Shown: positions 26,075-37,907, numbered from the stretch's first letter. The stretch: DNA of 64,000 nt from Lineus longissimus (GCF_910592395.1 NC_088312.1:13146001-13210000); one strand, 5' to 3'. The notes: generated from the sequence alone by a model not told the origin. Program-made: numbers and translations.

Positions 26075-28680
26075 GATTATGATCCTTTCATCAACAAAAT
26101 CTTGAAATGATAATTCATACGAGTGCTCATGTTTGTTTCATAAAGCCGACCAGGCCGCGCTAATCCATGCATGGTACGCCAATTCAAACCCTTGCGCTGC
26201 CGCCCATTGATCACGTCCTGAGGAAGGTGCTCCAATCAGGAATCATGAAGAGTGATCGTACTATTATTTTGAATGAATAATGAAGCAACCTACGTGGGCG
26301 GAGTCATATGGCGTCTTAGGACCGAGACTAGAGTATGTCCAAAACAACCGATAGTTTAGAAATTTACGCATGATAGCTAACGAATAACGTTAAAACTTTT
26401 TCTGATGCTTAATGTAGAAAATTTGTTGTGAATGTGAGTGAAAACGTGCAGTGTAAGGGACGTACCGGTGTCGGACATTGTACAAGTAATTTGGTAAAAC
26501 AGAAAGCGTCTTATACAAAAGCCATATGGCGTCCACGCGATGCCGAATCTTCATCAGAGGATAGGTATAAGTGGTTGGTAGAGGATTAGGATAAATGATA
26601 CATTCCAATTAACAGCGGTTTTGTTGAAACTGCGGCGGCTTTCGCCTCCCGCGTTTGCCAGTTTTGCATTTGAAAGTTCACCGCAACGGCCAGCCGCTGA
26701 GGTTTCCCGCTGAAGTAGAATCAGTCATTTATGTGCAAAAACGCATTGGAATAAAACACCTCTCTTACGACTGAACAAAATACGATTCTATGATCCTTGG
26801 AAACAAGCAGTCTTTTAAAAAGACTGAAGGGGTGGTTCGAATTGTGGGCAGGGGCTGAAGTTTTGCAAAGTGGGAAGGGGCTGAAGGGGACAGGAGTTGT
26901 GACAGGACAGATAATCGAATATTGGAAGAAGTCTGGTCCTTGTCCTTCTGTACATACACCATGTGCCATGTGCTGCGATTATATCATTACACTCAAGAAG
27001 ATTTGCTAAAACACTCTAACTGGTATCCTTACCTGTTTGCTGGCAGTCTTATAGTTTGCTTCCTACTGCAAGTGACTCCATTGGGCTTACTGGACTTTGC
27101 GCAACGAAACGAAACGAGCGAAATGGGGGAGCGACCATTATGTTTTACCCCGGTACGTCAAGTTCGATACATGGTGTCAGTCACCAGTGAGTGATGACCC
27201 ACATCCACCCAGGCAGCTGAGACACATGTCTTGTTGGACATGCCTACCGATTTTTACTAAATAAAAGCATAACTTCACTTCACACTTTTCGGGGTTGAAA
27301 ATGTACTCACGTAAATCACCAAAATTACATGCCAAATTCGCACATGACATGTTATTCCTCAAAGCTTGGAAGCTCAAATGTGTGAATGTAATGTATGCGC
27401 GTAATGTATACTCTCGCAAGCGAATAGTTTTGATCGTCGGTTTTTGATACGAATCATTTCCTGTATGGCCGTTACAAGCCGTTGTCTGAATATGATGTGA
27501 ACCTGTTTACCGTTCAATGCTGCCCCCTGTGACGCTGTACCCGCAAATGTTCAATGAACAAAATGCTGATAATGACTTACACGGCTTGTTCGCATCGTAA
27601 ACATAGTGGTACCCGGGTTAACTGTCTTTGCGTTTGGCCTGATTTTACAACGATTACTCCCCATGTAACCACGATCTAGGATGGACAGGCTGTGTATTAT
27701 GAATAGGAAAAGACACCTAGGGACCGTTGCGTAGAATACTTTTTTGGCGAAATATTGCGCAAAGTCCAGTAAGCCACTCCATTGTATGATCAGCAGTGGG
27801 AGGCAGTTGAAATAATGCATTTTCCCGAACTTGATTGCGCTGATTGACTGTATTAATACGCTATACCTAGGCGATGTAGGGAACAAAATGGGCAAATAGA
27901 TGTGTTTATTCAGCTGGTGATTGTGGCCAATCAAGCTAAGATTAATCTGAGGGATCTAGGCAGAATAGCATTGTCTTTTTGGACGTTACAAACATGAGAA
28001 CTAATTTGTTCATGCAGATGCATACACGGGACTACAAAACAGTAAAAATAAACATACCGGCACTGATGGTGGTTCACAATCGGACCACCAAAAAGCATCT
28101 GTTTAATAGCTGATGTAGACCGTAATTGTCCAACGCTTGCTGACGCTATCCGAATACCCACCCTAATTTCCAGCTATGTTGTCGCTGCGTCAGTTCCTAA
28201 ACAAGCGCAGCACTCGGCGAAAGCAAGGTTACCCATTTAAGTTAAAATATCTAACTTACACGGGATATAACTGACTGCAAAACGGAACAGTCAGTTTCTT
28301 TGGAATAGAAAATCGTAAGTTCTAATTCGTACGAGTCATTCCCAAAGAGCGGATGCAGAAGGCTCACACATGTCAATTGAACATGTCATGTCATGTCATG
28401 TCATGAATCTAAATCTATGCACGAACATGATCGTGACAAGTGACATTCGACAAGGTAAGCGTGACATGTGACATCGAAAATCCTATGTAAACACGGTATT
28501 GGTGTTAAGTAATGTAAGAATGGCGTCGTACTTGTGAAACGTGCAGTGTTATTTCAGCCCCACAGGAACTATGTCGTCTATTGTGTCAATGTGGTCATTG
28601 TCTTACAGATGGCACCAGAGCAACTAATTTTCATCGGAGAAAACCAAGTTTTTAATTAAACCAAGTTTTTAATGAAACCA
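26075..28680. other. No gene; one inverted-repeat pair and a microsatellite
   Basis: Inverted repeats at 27075-27104 and 27755-27784 share GGCTTACTGGACTTTGCGCAA exactly. They could be ends of a ~700-bp non-autonomous element, with a second weaker inverted pair inside (TTTTACCCCGGTAC near 27142, and its complement near 27600). A short ATGTC tandem array lies at 28381-28404. A doubled AACCAAGTTTTTAAT motif at 28643-28680 lies just before element A. Confidence 0.45.
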
Positions 28681-28863
28681 GGGGCCTGATTCACAAAGTA
28701 CTCTCAGGGACTTACGGGCCCGTAACATACTCTTAGATAACACTTAAGGAGTTAAGTGGTATTCACAAAAGACCCTTAAAATTACGCAAATACATAGTGT
28801 AATCGTAACTCTACGTGAGGTACTGGACCCATCTTAGTGTACACTTAGGCAACGCGCGCTAGA

Positions 28864-30109
28864 ATGGCGGCTGTAGTATTTGCTGAAGAAGACGTCAGAC
28901 GAGCTCTCCGTCGGGAACGGGTTTTTCGGGATAGGTTGCACCCTCTTGATGAATATGACGACGTCGATTTGTTCAAACGGTACAGGATGTATCGGCCCAT
29001 GCTGCTGGAACTGATTGACTTACTCGAAGAAGATGTTGCGCATCCTACTCGGCGGTCTCATGCGCTTCCATGCTCACTTCAGGTTCTGACTGCCGTCCGC
29101 TATTATGCTACAGGTTCTCTGCAACTGCTAAACGGTGATGCCAGTCACATCAGCCAACCTAGTGTCTCGGGTTGTTTCACGAGTTTCTACGGCACTGGTG
29201 AGAAAGGCACAGCAATTCCTTTCATTCCCTCAGCCGGATGCCCAGGAACGTATTATTGAGGGTTTCTACAGCGAACGACGCAGAATACCAAATGTAATTG
29301 GATGCGTAGATGGTAGTCTTATTAATATCAAGACACCATCGGTGCACGAGGAGGCTTACGTGTCAAGGAAGGGTTTTCATGCACTTAACATGCAAGGCGT
29401 ATCCACCCATGATTTCAAGTTTACGAACATTGTTGCACGCTGGCCAGGTTCAACGCATGATGCATTCATTTGGAGCCATTGCGAGCTCAACCGTGAAATG
29501 CAAAATGGGTTCGCACATGGTAGATATCTCCTGGGAGACAAAGCCTACCCGCTTCGACCTTGGCTCCTTACTCCTACTCGACGCCCACAAGATGCAGCAG
29601 AGGAACGCTTCAATGCCCACCATCGCAGAGCTCGCCAGGTGATCGAAGGAACATTTGGAAAATGGAAAATGAGATGGCTTTGTCTCAATAGGAAAGGTAA
29701 TTTAGCAAAGCGATACTATACTCTAAACCCCGTGTATTTTGACAGCCATAAAAGTTATTTTTAATGTTTAGGAATTCACGTCCTTTAAATTGGCCGTTTT
29801 TGTACAAACTGTTGCCGTGAAAGTTGACCGACTGAGTGAACAATGTTGTGCATTTTCCCGTTGATGCAAATATTTTCAATTTCAGTCTGTACAATGCGGT
29901 TCAAGCCAGAGAAGTGCTGCAAAGTCGTGGTGGCGACAGCATTGCTACATAATTTTTGCGAAGAGCGTGGTGTTCCACTCCCCGATCATGTGCCTTTGAA
30001 TCTCGACGACAACCCTGATGATGATGTAAATCCTCCACTCCGGGTGGCTGATGATGCAGATGGTGAAAGAATTCGAGCAGCTATAATAAGGGAGCATTTC
30101 TGGAATTAA
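28864..30109 (+). pseudogene. HARBI1-like transposase of element A, one frameshift
   Basis: Two exons (28864-29696 and 29886-30109) join at AAAG/GTAATT and TTTCAG in phase 1. The N-terminal part has the helical region with VLTAVRYYATGSLQLLNGD. After ISQPSVS the frame must shift near 29170, and the new frame runs RVVSRVSTALVRK, then the DDE nuclease core: NVIGCVDGSLI (first D), a LLGDKAYPL segment (second D) and ARQVIEGTFGKWK (E). The second exon gives KVVVATALLHNFCEE, typical of HARBI1 C-termini, and an acidic tail to TAA. Catalytic residues survive and the only clear lesion is a one-base loss, so inactivation looks recent. A sequencing error is possible. Harbinger transposases need the Myb-like partner for nuclear import and DNA binding. 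Confidence 0.85.
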
Positions 30110-30351
30110 GGTAATAAGAAACAAAATTTCTTCTTTAGTGAATTTAATTAAATCCCGCCAACAAATGTCTTTCTTAGACTTTTTCTTCTTACATGTAGTC
30201 TCAATTTGAAATCAAAACGTTACGATGACTGAACTTTCAAACAACATCAATACATTTCATGATTATATTAAATTTCAAAAGTCAGCTGCAGTAAGGATAT
30301 AAGAACACATGTTCTGCAGAGATGCTGCTGAATGATTTCCATTCAACAACC

Positions 30352-31973
30352 TCAGTCCTTTTTAGGAAGGTTCAGTTTGAATTTCAGTTTCTCAAAAACA
30401 CCAAAGCTGTCACGTGTTTGATTCCTCTGTCGTGTAGGAGTGGGTGGCTTATCTTCCTGCTCTTGTTTTCCCTGCGACACTAGTATCTCCAACAACTTTA
30501 CTGCCCTTTCTGTCATGGATGAGCGTTTCTTTTCTAACTTCAGTCGTTTTCTGTCAACTTTCAGTCGTTTCTTCTCGATCACCAGTCGTTTTTTTTCAAT
30601 TTCCAGAAGTTCGGAAGTTGGCGTCGTTGTGGTTGCCTTTGGTTCCACTGCCGAAACGGTTGCAGCCTCTGCTTTACTCGATCTGACCGACTGGACAACC
30701 TTCATCTTGGCTCGTTTTGGACTGAAAAAAATTGTGTAAATTTATTCAGAAACCTAGCTGACGTCCAATATTTTGACTTTAATTTTGTACTTGACTTTGT
30801 AAAATGGGTGCGGTATGGCTTCACTACCAATCTAGACCTGTCACATGCTATTTGGAGTTTGTATTTCATTAATAAAGCATTATGTTAAGTTAAAGTAGTC
30901 GTGTTGGATGTGGTGGCTTGCAATTTCCTTTTTATTCAAATATACATTGTACTTACCAATATGGCCGCGGTGGTGTTGGGCTTCTTGGCCAGTCAAAGGA
31001 TTGTTGCATTTTTCCCCTAAAGTTCGATTTCGACGGAAACATAAAGCTGGCAGGAGGTGTTGGGCTTCGGATGACGTCATTATCATCATCATCATCATCA
31101 CCATCATTATCATCAACCACTGCCAATTCTTCCCGTGGTGGCCTCGTAGCTTTGGAGGATGGCTTGCTGATACCCTGAAATGTCGTTCACAAAATTAGAC
31201 TTGGGCTTCAACAACGGAAAAGCCATATACATGTATAGACAACACTACATTTGACATTTTCTCGTGCTGAAAAACATTAGAAGTGGAAAAACGCCTTAAG
31301 GTATCGGGGTAATCAACACATGTCAAACTTAATGTTAGTATTTTTTATCGGGCGGACTCAAGCCCCTCCCCCATTATGAACTAAGCAACATATCAAATTC
31401 ACGCCCTCATATTCGGGAAAAAATTATTTAGCTACCTACATGTATCAAAGCATTGTGCCTCTAGAGCCAGACCATTTATTGCTCTTAGTAATGATAGAGA
31501 ATAGCTAAAGCCTTTTCATAGGCCTATTGAAGGATGTATGAACACGCTTACTTACTTTACGTATTTTCCCTTTACGTATCTACCCCACCTTCAAGGCCAC
31601 ACACAAGATCTACACCCAGCAAGCCAATGATCTTCTCTTCTGTATCGTTTAAACCATCACCACTATTCTCGCCGTCATCAGAAAATGGAACATTTCCTGT
31701 CACCTGCCTCTTTTTCATTTCTTCATACCCCTTCTTTTTTGCCTTTTGCTTCAAGTCCTCCCACTTCTTCTTCACTTCTTCTCTCGTCCGGATGCATGGT
31801 GCAATTGAACATATCTTCTTGGTAATCGTGTCCCATGCAGCTTGTTTTCGTTGTAAACTAATCGTGTCACTGAATTTGCCAGAAATCACTTTGTAATGCT
31901 GTTGCACCAGGTCAGTGAGTTTGTCGATTTCCTTCGAGGAGAAATTGGTTTTTCTAGGGCGTTTTTGGGCCAT
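30352..31973 (-). CDS. Myb/SANT-like (NAIF1-type) DNA-binding protein of element A
   Basis: Three minus-strand exons (31973-31584, 31174-30957, 30721-30352) splice in frame into about 325 residues. Junctions are GGG/GTAGAT with a TTTCAG acceptor, and TATTG/GTAAGT with a TTTTTTTCAG acceptor. Exon 1 holds the Myb/SANT-like trihelix: KTNFSSKEIDKLTDLVQQ, then AAWDTITKKI and EVKKKWEDLKQKAKKK. Exon 2 is acidic (an aspartate run from a GAT repeat) and proline-rich. Exon 3 is a charged coiled coil of EKKRL repeats (about residues 240-290). Such proteins accompany Harbinger transposases, bind transposon ends and carry the transposase into the nucleus. It is tail-to-tail with the transposase, 242 bp apart, and shows no lesion. 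Confidence 0.85.
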
Positions 31974-32276
31974 TGTAGGTGGAAAACGATGTTAGAATGC
32001 AACGAAGAAGTCTTCTGTACTGCCATGCAAACCCTAAAGGTGCGGCTCCACATGACAGTAAACTGTCGACAGTAATTGAAAAACTGTCGACAGAAAACTA
32101 TCCATAGCCCTATGAAGAAAAAATCGCAGATAGTCACTGTCTGCGAGCTCTGGAAACGAGCGAGATAGTTTCTATCGAAAGCAACTGTCGTAAGGGCCAT
32201 CCACGTACGGTGGTTTTGTATGATAGTTTCTGTCTGACAGCCGTATTTACCTTCCACGTGGCTGTCTTCATTCAGC

Positions 32277-35200
32277 ATGTTGCCAGCAAGAAGGAAACAA
32301 GTCGCCGCGGCGATTGTGGTTTACATGACACTGCGTGAGCGGAGGCAAAAGAGGAGGCACAAGCTTTGGGTACATGAATGGTTTCTTAGAAGGGAGCAAC
32401 ACGGTGCATACCACTGCCTCCTACGGGAGCTGAGATTGGAAGATTCGAGTCGTCTCAACAATTTTTTGAGACTCTCCGCAGTTGACTTCGAGGAGCTTGC
32501 AGTGCTTGTTGGACCCAGGATCCACAAACAGGACACGTGTATTCGGCCTGCAATTCCGGTGAGGGAGCGCCTTGCCGTGACTTTGAGCTTTCTGGCAACT
32601 GGTGAGTATGCTTATTTCCCCACTATCTCATGAATAGAGCACGTACATGAGGTACTGCACTGAGGGATTTCAGCAGAAGAAATAGGTAAAAAGGTGATAA
32701 CTTTCCAAATATTGCTTTATTTCACGGTTTATTTCCCAATAAACAAACCAGACACAGTTCCACTGACATAACTGAAATTCAATGAATAACCGGTAATATG
32801 AAGTTCCATTTATGTCATTATTTTATTCACTTCTGTCACATCAGATGTTATAAAACATCTCGGATAAATTTTATAAACATCTGTGCTGGGTTGTACAAAC
32901 AACGTTAGCAGATAACATTGCGTTAACACAGATTGGCGTTATCTTTCCGAGACCAACCATGGCAAAACTGGAAGTAACAACTGAATTGACTTTTGCAGGA
33001 TGTAACCCCTGCTATCGAAGTTCTAGATGGCAGATTAAAATTTGGTATCAATCCTTCAAGTGAGACAGGACTAGTGTGAGAAAGATAACGTCAGTTTGGC
33101 TTAACTCCACGTTATCTGTTAACGTTGTTTGAACAACTGAATGTTAAATAATTAATTTTGTCTTGGTGATTTAAAATTACCAGTGAGATGTTTTAAAAAC
33201 ATATGATATTTGATAAACATCTGATGTGATATAAATCGAATAATTATGACATGAAGAACTTCATAAATGAAGGCCATGTAAATTCTTAAACTTTCCTTTT
33301 TATTTCTAAATTCAGGCGATTCATTCGTCAGCCTGATGTATTTCTTCCGTATATCTGCCGTAACGATATCCCGTATTGTGTCTGAAGTGTGCAAAGCCAT
33401 TTACGAGGCACTCAAGGAGGAATTCCTGAAGGCAAGTCGGTACCACTGAATCGTATGACCGGCGGCCACGGCAGTGTTCTCTGGAGTTGAATTCATGTCA
33501 TAATTATTTGATTTATATCAAATCAGATTAGATGTTTGATAACTCTTTTCGGTGAGATGATTATTAAATATCCGACAGATAATTTTAAAATATCGCCCAC
33601 ATTTTGTTTGAATTCCCAGGGAATATGAAAGCACGGTTGCGATTGGTTGGTAATTTTTGGAAAGTAACGAAGGCATTCGGGATCATACGGAGTTTGCCGA
33701 GATGAAATGAGATTTTTTAATATATAAGATGTTTTATAAACATCTCAATGGGACGATTTAAAATCATCTGATGTTTTAAATTTATCTGATAATTTTAAAT
33801 CATCTGGACAGAATATAATTATTTAACATCAGATCTATATATATGTATGTTTATTCGTACATCAAAAGAGTACACTTCTTAACCTAGTGCATAATGGTGC
33901 AGTGCATTTACAATAGGTAATGTCTCGAGATGTTTTATAATATCTCATGTGATAGAATTGAATATAATTATGACATGAATGGAAAATATAGTGTTCGGTC
34001 ACCTATTATATTCTGTGACACCAATTAATTATTCTTATCATTACACATGAAGTTTGTCTGATCCTGAAGCATGTGTAGGAAGGAAAATTGATTCGGAATT
34101 TGCTTGTCGTCCGGGCATGTGTTTCCCTGCTCTTTTTGGCTGAATCCCGTCAACGAAGGACTGCAAGTTGAGCTGCGAGAAGTGCTGGGCGTCAGTGTGG
34201 TTGTCATAGCTGCGGCGTCTTCATCGTCCTTCTCAGCTGCTTCAAGAATGACCCTTTGAATATCCCGTTTCAATTTCTTGCGGTTCGACTCTGATTTCAA
34301 TCCCCTCAACTCAGAAGCAACAAAAGCACCAAATGTGTCCAGTTCATCGGTCTCCCTTGACATAACTTCACATGCCTTCTGAAGGATTTCATCAGACGCA
34401 CGACCGACATCCTTTCGTTTTCGAGATTTCCTTATCTTTCAAAATTGCCCAAGATGGACATTGATCCAATACATTTTCGCATAGGAAACGGTGAATTCTT
34501 GCATGCCACAAAGGCTATAAATATTGAGCTTCTTATCCAAGGTCATAAGCTCCGCATTCATGCTGTTGTTGCAGACAACCTTACCGGACCAGATTTGCTT
34601 TTGGGTGCTCGGACCCTGTCGGAATTGAATGGTACACTTGACTTTTCAACCAGTACCTTAACTGTCAGACCCAGGCGTATCCAGTTCACCCCTGTACAGA
34701 CAGTGACTTTGAGACCAGGTCAGACTAGGAGTATTGTAGTCAAAGGCAAAGTTCCTAAGTTGCTCAAGCATACTGAGGTTTTGCTGCAGCCTACTGAGCA
34801 ATTCAGTAAATATTGTCCATCATACATGTTGGTAAAGCTCAGGAAAAGTGCAGCCATTCTCCGGGTTACGAACATTTCAAAGAAAAATGTCACTTTCCGT
34901 GATAATCGTCCTGTTGCGTTCACTGATTTGTCAGATCATATTCATGCTACCCACTTAATCCCTAGTGGCTCCTTGAATAATAGGGTCACACGTGAACAGT
35001 GCGTATCTGACCTTCATTATAAAAATCTGCTCAGGTACCCTCACCTGGATATCGATGATCCTATCTCCAAGTTGTCACCCCAGGATATAATTGAGCAGCA
35101 AATCTCGCTGCAAGGTAGCACTCTTAGTGCGGATGAGAAGCAGCACTTGTATGAGCTACTTCTACGGAACAAAGAGGCATTCAGCCTCTACGGCGAAATT

Positions 35201-36858
35201 GGCACGTGCCCCAATTTTGAAGTGGACATCCAATTGAAGGATGACAGTCCATTTTTCGTCCGCCCATATCCTATCCCAGAGGAAAATCGCAAGCAAATTG
35301 ACAAAGAGTTCAATAAGCTGGTAAATCTTGGTATCTTGAAGAAAGGCTGTTCTGCCTACAGCAGCCCGGTCATGCTGATTGGCAAAAAGGGTACAACTGA
35401 CAAGAGGATAGTCAGTGATTTCAGGTATTTGAATAGTCGTTGTAGAACTGTCAATCAAAATTTTGTCAGCCTACAAAGTGTTCTAGCTCGTTTAGGGCGT
35501 TCAAACTGTAAAGTATTATCAGTGATTGATCTCAAAAGTGCTTTTCACAGTCTGCCCCTCTCGGAAAAATCTCAATCTTACACTGGCATTTGTCCTTATC
35601 CTGGCTCTCCCAATTACATGTATCGTAGGTTACCAATGGGTCTCACTGTATCAAGTGATATCTTTGCTGAAAAATGCAACTCAATCCTTGCTGAGATTCC
35701 TGATTCGGACACATTTGTCATTCCCAAAAGCACCAAATGTGTCCAGTTCATCGGTCTCCCTTGACATAACTTCACATGCCTTCTGAAGGATTTCATCAGA
35801 CGCACGACCGACATCCTTTCGTTTTCGAGATTTCGACGGTGGCGGGTTGGGTGTGGCCACGGAAGATGGTGATCCTCGAGGTTGAGTGCAGATCTCGTCC
35901 TTGTTAAATAGTGTTGCATCTGGCGTATTATCTAGCGCTTGTTCTTCTTGTTCCTGAAAATATATATTTTTTCTGTTTGAATATTGTGGTACAAGTACAT
36001 GTATAGTTACGATTTTTTAATTTTTTGCAGTTTCCTTCCGACTCCGATGATTGGTTACAACTTGCTTCCGAATTCTTTGAAAGGTGGAACTTCCCCCAAT
36101 GCATCGGTGCCATAGACGGAAAGCATATTACCATGCAAGCTCCAGCAGCGTCTGGGAGTTTTTATTTTAATTACAAAGGCTTCCACAGTATTGTGCTGAT
36201 GGCATTGGTTGATGCGAAATACCGCTTTACGTTTGTCGACGTCCGATGTAATGGAAGGGTTGCTGACGGGGGCATATTCGGCAGGCGTTCATTATCTTCG
36301 GGTCTTGAGAACAAGACCCTTTGCCTACCATCACCAAGGGTACTTCCAGGTCGAAATATGAAGGTACCATTTGTATTTGTGGCCGACGATGCTTTTCCAT
36401 TGCGGGAAAACATAATGAAACCATATCCTCTGCGAGACATTCCCGGTAGCATGCGCATCTTCAACTACCGACTTTCGAGAGCGCGTAGAATCGTCGAAAA
36501 TGCATTCGGCATAATGTCCAGCGTCTTCCGCATATTTCGAAAGCCGATAGCTGTAGATGCACAGAAAGCAGAGGATATCGTTTTGGCTTCCTGTGCATTA
36601 CATAATTTGATGATCACGAAGAAAGACTCGCGCGCACGCTACTCTCCACATGGTACAGTCGATATGGAAGACATGGCTACTGGTGTCATTACCCCTGGAG
36701 CATGGCGAAAAGAGGGCATGCCAGCAAACAACCTGCTCCAAATCGAGCCATTCACAAGCAACCGTCATGCTCGAACCCCACAAGACATCCACCACGAATT
36801 TCGAGAGTACTTCCTCTCACCCCAGGGTGAGGTTTCGTGGCAGTACAAGTTCATTTGA
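32277..36858 (+). CDS. HARBI1-like transposase of element B, apparently intact
   Basis: Exons 32277-32601, 33316-33431 and 36031-36858 join in frame to 422 residues. Intron 1 is ACTG/GTGAGT to TTCAG. Intron 2 appears to use a GC donor (AAG/GCAAGT) and a TTTTTTGCAG acceptor. The N-terminus has a basic helix, then WFLRREQHGAYHCLLREL, the usual Harbinger start, and a helical region RPAIPVRERLAVTLSFLATG. The DDE core shows QCIGAIDGKHI (D), VFVADDAFPL (D) and RARRIVENAFGIM (E), followed by VLASCALHNLM. No stop or frameshift is seen. AATAAA at 36914-36919 lies 56 bp after the stop. Intron 2 spans 2.6 kb and contains the antisense MADF exon and the gypsy fragment. Activity cannot be judged from sequence alone. 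Confidence 0.85.
34321..34430. repeat. 110-bp direct repeat, left copy
   Basis: Identical over all 110 bases to 35725-35834. It is coding sequence of the MADF gene (antisense) duplicated on both sides of the gypsy fragment. The complete identity points to a very recent event. Confidence 0.95.
34431..35724 (+). mobile_element. Gypsy-type pol fragment, truncated at both ends
   Basis: One uninterrupted frame runs from the left junction across the insert. It starts in the second half of a retropepsin-like domain (TGPDLLLGARTLSEL near residue 52), then a linker. The front of a Ty3/gypsy-type reverse transcriptase follows: VRPYPIPEENRKQIDKE, LGILKKGCSAYSSPVMLIGKK, RIVSDFRYLN, VLSVIDLKSAFHSLPL and YRRLPMGLTVSSDIF. 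It stops before the second catalytic aspartate motif (YxDD). There are no LTRs, no gag, and no RNase H or integrase. It is therefore a 1.3-kb internal slice of an element, immobile by itself. The long 110-bp flanking duplication is not what an integrase would make (4-6 bp), so a repair-mediated capture is more likely. Confidence 0.85.
35725..35834. repeat. 110-bp direct repeat, right copy
   Basis: Perfect copy of 34321-34430. The last 13 codons of the gypsy reading frame run into it, so that protein end is not retroviral-type sequence. Confidence 0.95.
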
Positions 36859-37907
36859 GGAAGCCGTCCTTAAAGTGGGCGGAATGAAGAGCATTTATGA
36901 CATGAGAGACTGAAATAAACCTGCAAGAGAGAAATCATGTAACAAAATTAAGAAATGAAGATAATTCTCACCAAATTGGTCTTCGATTTTCGTCCTCCAA
37001 TAACTCCCCTTAGAAAAGAGAATGCCTTGTAGTACATCCACTTTGGGGTGTAAACGTCGTCAGTCCCTTGCCCAGATTTCCTCTTGGTGGCTTTCTTTAA
37101 TTCTTGCACATACTGGTTTCTCAGGTTGTGCATTTTTCTCGTCACTTGCACTTTATCTCTTTTACAATCCTTCGCCAGACTTTTCCATGCATCCTCTTTC
37201 TTCAACCTGTCTCTATATTCGGCAGACGTGACATCCCATAGTGCAGGCCTCGCTCTGTAACCTTCAATGAGGTTGCTGACCGCATCTTGCGACCATTCAC
37301 TCTCCGAAACTTCAACATGAAATTCGTCTGCCATTTCTCGTGTTGAACTCGCACTGATCTGTTCGACGGATCTGTACGACAGTTTTATCCCAAAATAGAG
37401 CAAGTGCTAGTCGATAAAAGCACTGTCTGACACTTTTATAACCAACTTGCATAATCTATGTGGCTCACTTCCACACGACAGAAATTGACCATCCTACAAT
37501 CTTTCGGACAGTTATCTATTGCTGTCATACAGCCACTAGCTGAACAACTTCCACGGGATAGTCATTGGACAGTCACTATCTGACAGCAAACTTTCGACAG
37601 AAAACTGTCAAGTGGAGCCGCGCCTTAGGCCTACTGTCACGATTGTGTATAAACATGCAATGCAATGAGCTGAAATACCTTACCCTTTCATTACGAGAGA
37701 CGTTTTAAAGTTTTCTATAGCAGGTTACGTGTGTTCACTCGGGACTTATTCATTCACTTTGCGTAAGCAATTGCTTAGATAATTCTTAGATAGCTTCATG
37801 AATAACACTTAGGGTTCCCTAACCTTTCACGTAAGTTCGCTCTATGAGTGCTCTTAGAGTGATCTAAGATCGGAAATATAGGAGTGCTTTGTGAATCAGG
37901 CCCCAGG

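Larger units (their letters stand above)
34025..37403 (-). pseudogene. MADF-domain protein of element B, interrupted
   Basis: Exon 1 (37403-36972, true start perhaps the later ATG of MADEFHV) carries a MADF domain: VSNLIEGYRARPALWDV, then YRDRLKKEDAWKSLAK and VTRKMHNLRNQYVQELKK. It ends at TTTG/GTGAGA in phase 0. Exon 2 starts at 35953 after TTTTCAG and continues in frame through a linker with a basic SKSRKRKD stretch and a helix, GLKSESNRKKLKRDIQRV, to a stop at 34025. The exon is broken by 1404 extra bases: the gypsy fragment 34431-35724 plus a second copy of 110 bp of the exon. Without this it would be open throughout. MADF proteins replace the SANT-like partner in many Harbinger elements. 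Its 3' exon lies within intron 2 of the transposase, on the other strand. Confidence 0.82.
32038..37625 (+). mobile_element. PIF/Harbinger-type transposon B, nested in A
   Basis: Inverted ends AGGTGCGGCTCCACATGACA (32038) and, read inward from 37625, AGGCGCGGCTCCACTTGACA match over about 22 bp with two differences. Subterminal AACTGTCGACAG motifs follow. The flanks TAA and TAG could be a 3-bp target duplication with one change, as Harbinger prefers TWA. It lies between the Myb gene and the right end of A. It carries an apparently intact transposase (plus) and a MADF-domain gene (minus). Its gene pair differs from A, so it is a separate lineage and not an internal duplication. Confidence 0.85.
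28681..37904 (+). mobile_element. PIF/Harbinger-type transposon A (9.2 kb, with element B nested)
   Basis: Terminal inverted repeats begin GGGGCCTGATTCACAAAG at 28681 and end with its complement at 37904, extending a few bases with one mismatch. If the repeat is counted from GGCCTG, both sides are flanked by CCAGG (28678-28682 and 37903-37907), a candidate 5-bp target duplication. This is odd because Harbinger elements usually duplicate 3 bp. The two genes converge: a HARBI1-like transposase (plus) and a Myb/SANT-like protein (minus), the standard Harbinger pair. Without nested element B it would be about 3.6 kb, an ordinary length. Its transposase has a frameshift, so it is non-autonomous now. 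Confidence 0.85.

Noticed and set aside
30440-30739. Plus-strand serine/phenylalanine-rich ORFs
   Set aside because: Antisense to the EKKRL coiled coil of the Myb-like gene.
34445-35764. Intact domesticated gypsy-derived gene
   Set aside because: It starts inside the protease, ends before the RT active-site motif and its last codons are duplicated target DNA. It is a recent fragment, not a conserved gene.
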